Origin: Methanocorpusculum sp. MCE | GTDB lineage: Archaea; Halobacteriota; Methanomicrobia; Methanomicrobiales; Methanocorpusculaceae | Length of the DNA: 5,792 bases | Reading direction: 5' to 3' | Assembly (NCBI GenBank): GCA_003315675.1 | Contig: NIZU01000035.1 | Coordinates: 1 to 5,792 of the forward strand | Shown: one piece after another, positions 5,228-5,792 of the stretch | Layout of the letters: each line of letters starts with the position of its first letter | How positions within the stretch are numbered: the first letter of the stretch is position 1 | Notes under the pieces: generated by a model | Database searches by the model: none | Seen by the model: the letters and a program-made list of their open reading frames with translations, nothing else | What the model was told of the DNA's origin: nothing | Position numbers and translations under genes: made by a program

Positions 5228-5644
5228 ATGAAACAGATGACAGCAAACCACCTGACCGACGCAGAGGTCATTGCAGAGTTTAAGAAAGACGATTGCTGGG
5301 GTCTTTGCACCTCTATCGACCTGAAAGAGTGCGACCCGGCAACTATCCGTGACGCAGAGAAGATCCACCAGTTCGTTCTGGAACTGGCGGACCTGATCGA
5401 CATGAAACGCTTCGGCGAACCGCAGATCATTCACTTCGGACCAAACGAGAGAGTCGCCGGGTATTCGATGACCCAGCTGATTGAGACCTCCCTCCTCTCG
5501 GCACACTTCGCCAACGACACCAACGCAGCTTATATCGATATCTTCAGCTGCAAAGAGTATGCCCCCGCGATTGCCTCAGAGTTCTGCCGCAAGTTCTTCG
5601 GTGCAAAGAGAATGAACACCACTGTGTTCTTCCGCTCCATCTAA
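5228..5644 (+). CDS. S-adenosylmethionine decarboxylase-family (SpeD-like) pyruvoyl enzyme
   Basis: This encodes a 138-aa protein matching the prokaryotic class 1B AdoMet decarboxylase length. From the family, a self-cleaving Ser becomes the pyruvoyl cofactor, with catalytic His at +5 and Cys at +20. Here S88, H93 and C108 keep this spacing exactly, within TSLLSAH and YIDIFSC. The N-terminal half has WGLCTSIDLKECD (24-36), a strand typical of the fold, and HFGPNERVAGYSMTQLIE precedes the cleavage site. The residue before the Ser is Thr (E86-T87-S88) instead of the usual Glu. The product could be decarboxylated AdoMet for polyamines; related proteins have become arginine or ornithine decarboxylases, so the substrate is open and no symbol is given. 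The ATG at 5228 has GGAAGGA eight bases upstream. The gene ends 25 bases from the right IS copy. Confidence 0.82.
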   Translation: MKQMTANHLTDAEVIAEFKKDDCWGLCTSIDLKECDPATIRDAEKIHQFVLELADLIDMKRFGEPQIIHFGPNERVAGYSMTQLIETSLLSAHFANDTNAAYIDIFSCKEYAPAIASEFCRKFFGAKRMNTTVFFRSI

Positions 5645-5669
5645 GTGCGTTCTCTGCCCCCACAAAAAT

Positions 5670-5792
5670 ATTGAGAATATCTATCAACCCATTTTTAACG
5701 CGAATCATGATTTAAGGAAGATTGGCTACATCCATACCCCCTCACCCCCCCCAAAAAAAGAAGAATACCCATTATTCCTTGACGTTTTTTTT
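5670..5792 (-). mobile_element. Second copy of the same IS, tail end only, inverted
   Basis: The last 123 bases are the reverse complement of the IS tail at 607-730, so a second IS copy in opposite orientation continues beyond the window. Its transposase would run on the minus strand toward this segment. Only non-coding tail is visible here. Confidence 0.88.
5670..5792 (-). repeat. Right arm of long inverted repeat
   Basis: This pairs with 607-730. Differences seen by eye are C8A7 (5745-5759) against the other arm's A8C7 equivalent, and a five-T run (5692-5696) where the other arm implies six. The arm is cut by the window edge in a T-run. Confidence 0.93.
5753..5780 (-). terminator. Terminator-like hairpin of the inverted IS copy
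   Basis: This is the mirror of the element at 619-647: on the minus strand a hairpin with AAGGAATA and TATTCTT arms, followed after one C by seven T instead of eight. Confidence 0.45.

Noticed and set aside
1..5792. Composite transposon carrying passenger genes between two IS copies
   Set aside because: The enclosed genes are core translation and cofactor genes on mixed strands with native promoters; nothing looks like cargo. No target duplication can be checked because the outer IS ends are missing.

Overview
The window looks like chromosome from a methanogenic euryarchaeon, most likely Methanomicrobiales (Methanocorpusculum-like). This rests on an archaeal elongation factor 1-beta paired with a tiny four-CxxC zinc-ribbon protein, a MfnE-like kinase of methanofuran biosynthesis, archaeal TATA/BRE promoters, T-run terminators, and moderately GC-rich genes separated by AT-rich spacers. 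The genus is inferred from style, not from a search.

Layout: (1) 1-730 is the 3' part of an IS5-family-like insertion sequence, with a transposase cut by the window edge and a 130-bp non-coding tail. (2) 770-1542 holds a small winged-helix regulator on the minus strand, divergent from a membrane-anchored OB-fold protein; the spacer carries inverted GAACTAGTG-like motifs. (3) 1567-1983 is an unrecognised acidic 138-aa protein, convergent with the next gene. (4) 2041-3693 (minus) is a secreted, membrane-anchored protein with a lamin-tail-like domain and two intact HKD (phospholipase D-like) motifs. (5) 3748-4242 is a MfnE-like amino-acid-kinase-fold protein, divergent from (4), with a perfect 8-bp inverted repeat just downstream of its TATA box. 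(6) 4278-4707 is a zinc-ribbon/aEF-1beta operon ended by T-runs. (7) 4743-5227 is a long spacer with repeated ATCGGGCA motifs, a strong promoter and a GC-rich, foldable leader of about 155 nt. (8) 5228-5644 is an AdoMet-decarboxylase-family pyruvoyl enzyme. (9) 5670-5792 is an inverted second copy of the IS tail.

The two IS tails form a nearly perfect inverted repeat of about 124 bp flanking 4.9 kb of mostly housekeeping genes. The passengers do not look like transposon cargo. The arrangement reads better as two independent insertions, each just downstream of a gene's stop codon, with potential to invert the segment or to break an assembly.

The best candidates for something undescribed are the structured leader of the decarboxylase gene and the operator-like palindrome at the kinase/HKD-protein divergent promoter. 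I did not find a convincing new multi-gene system.
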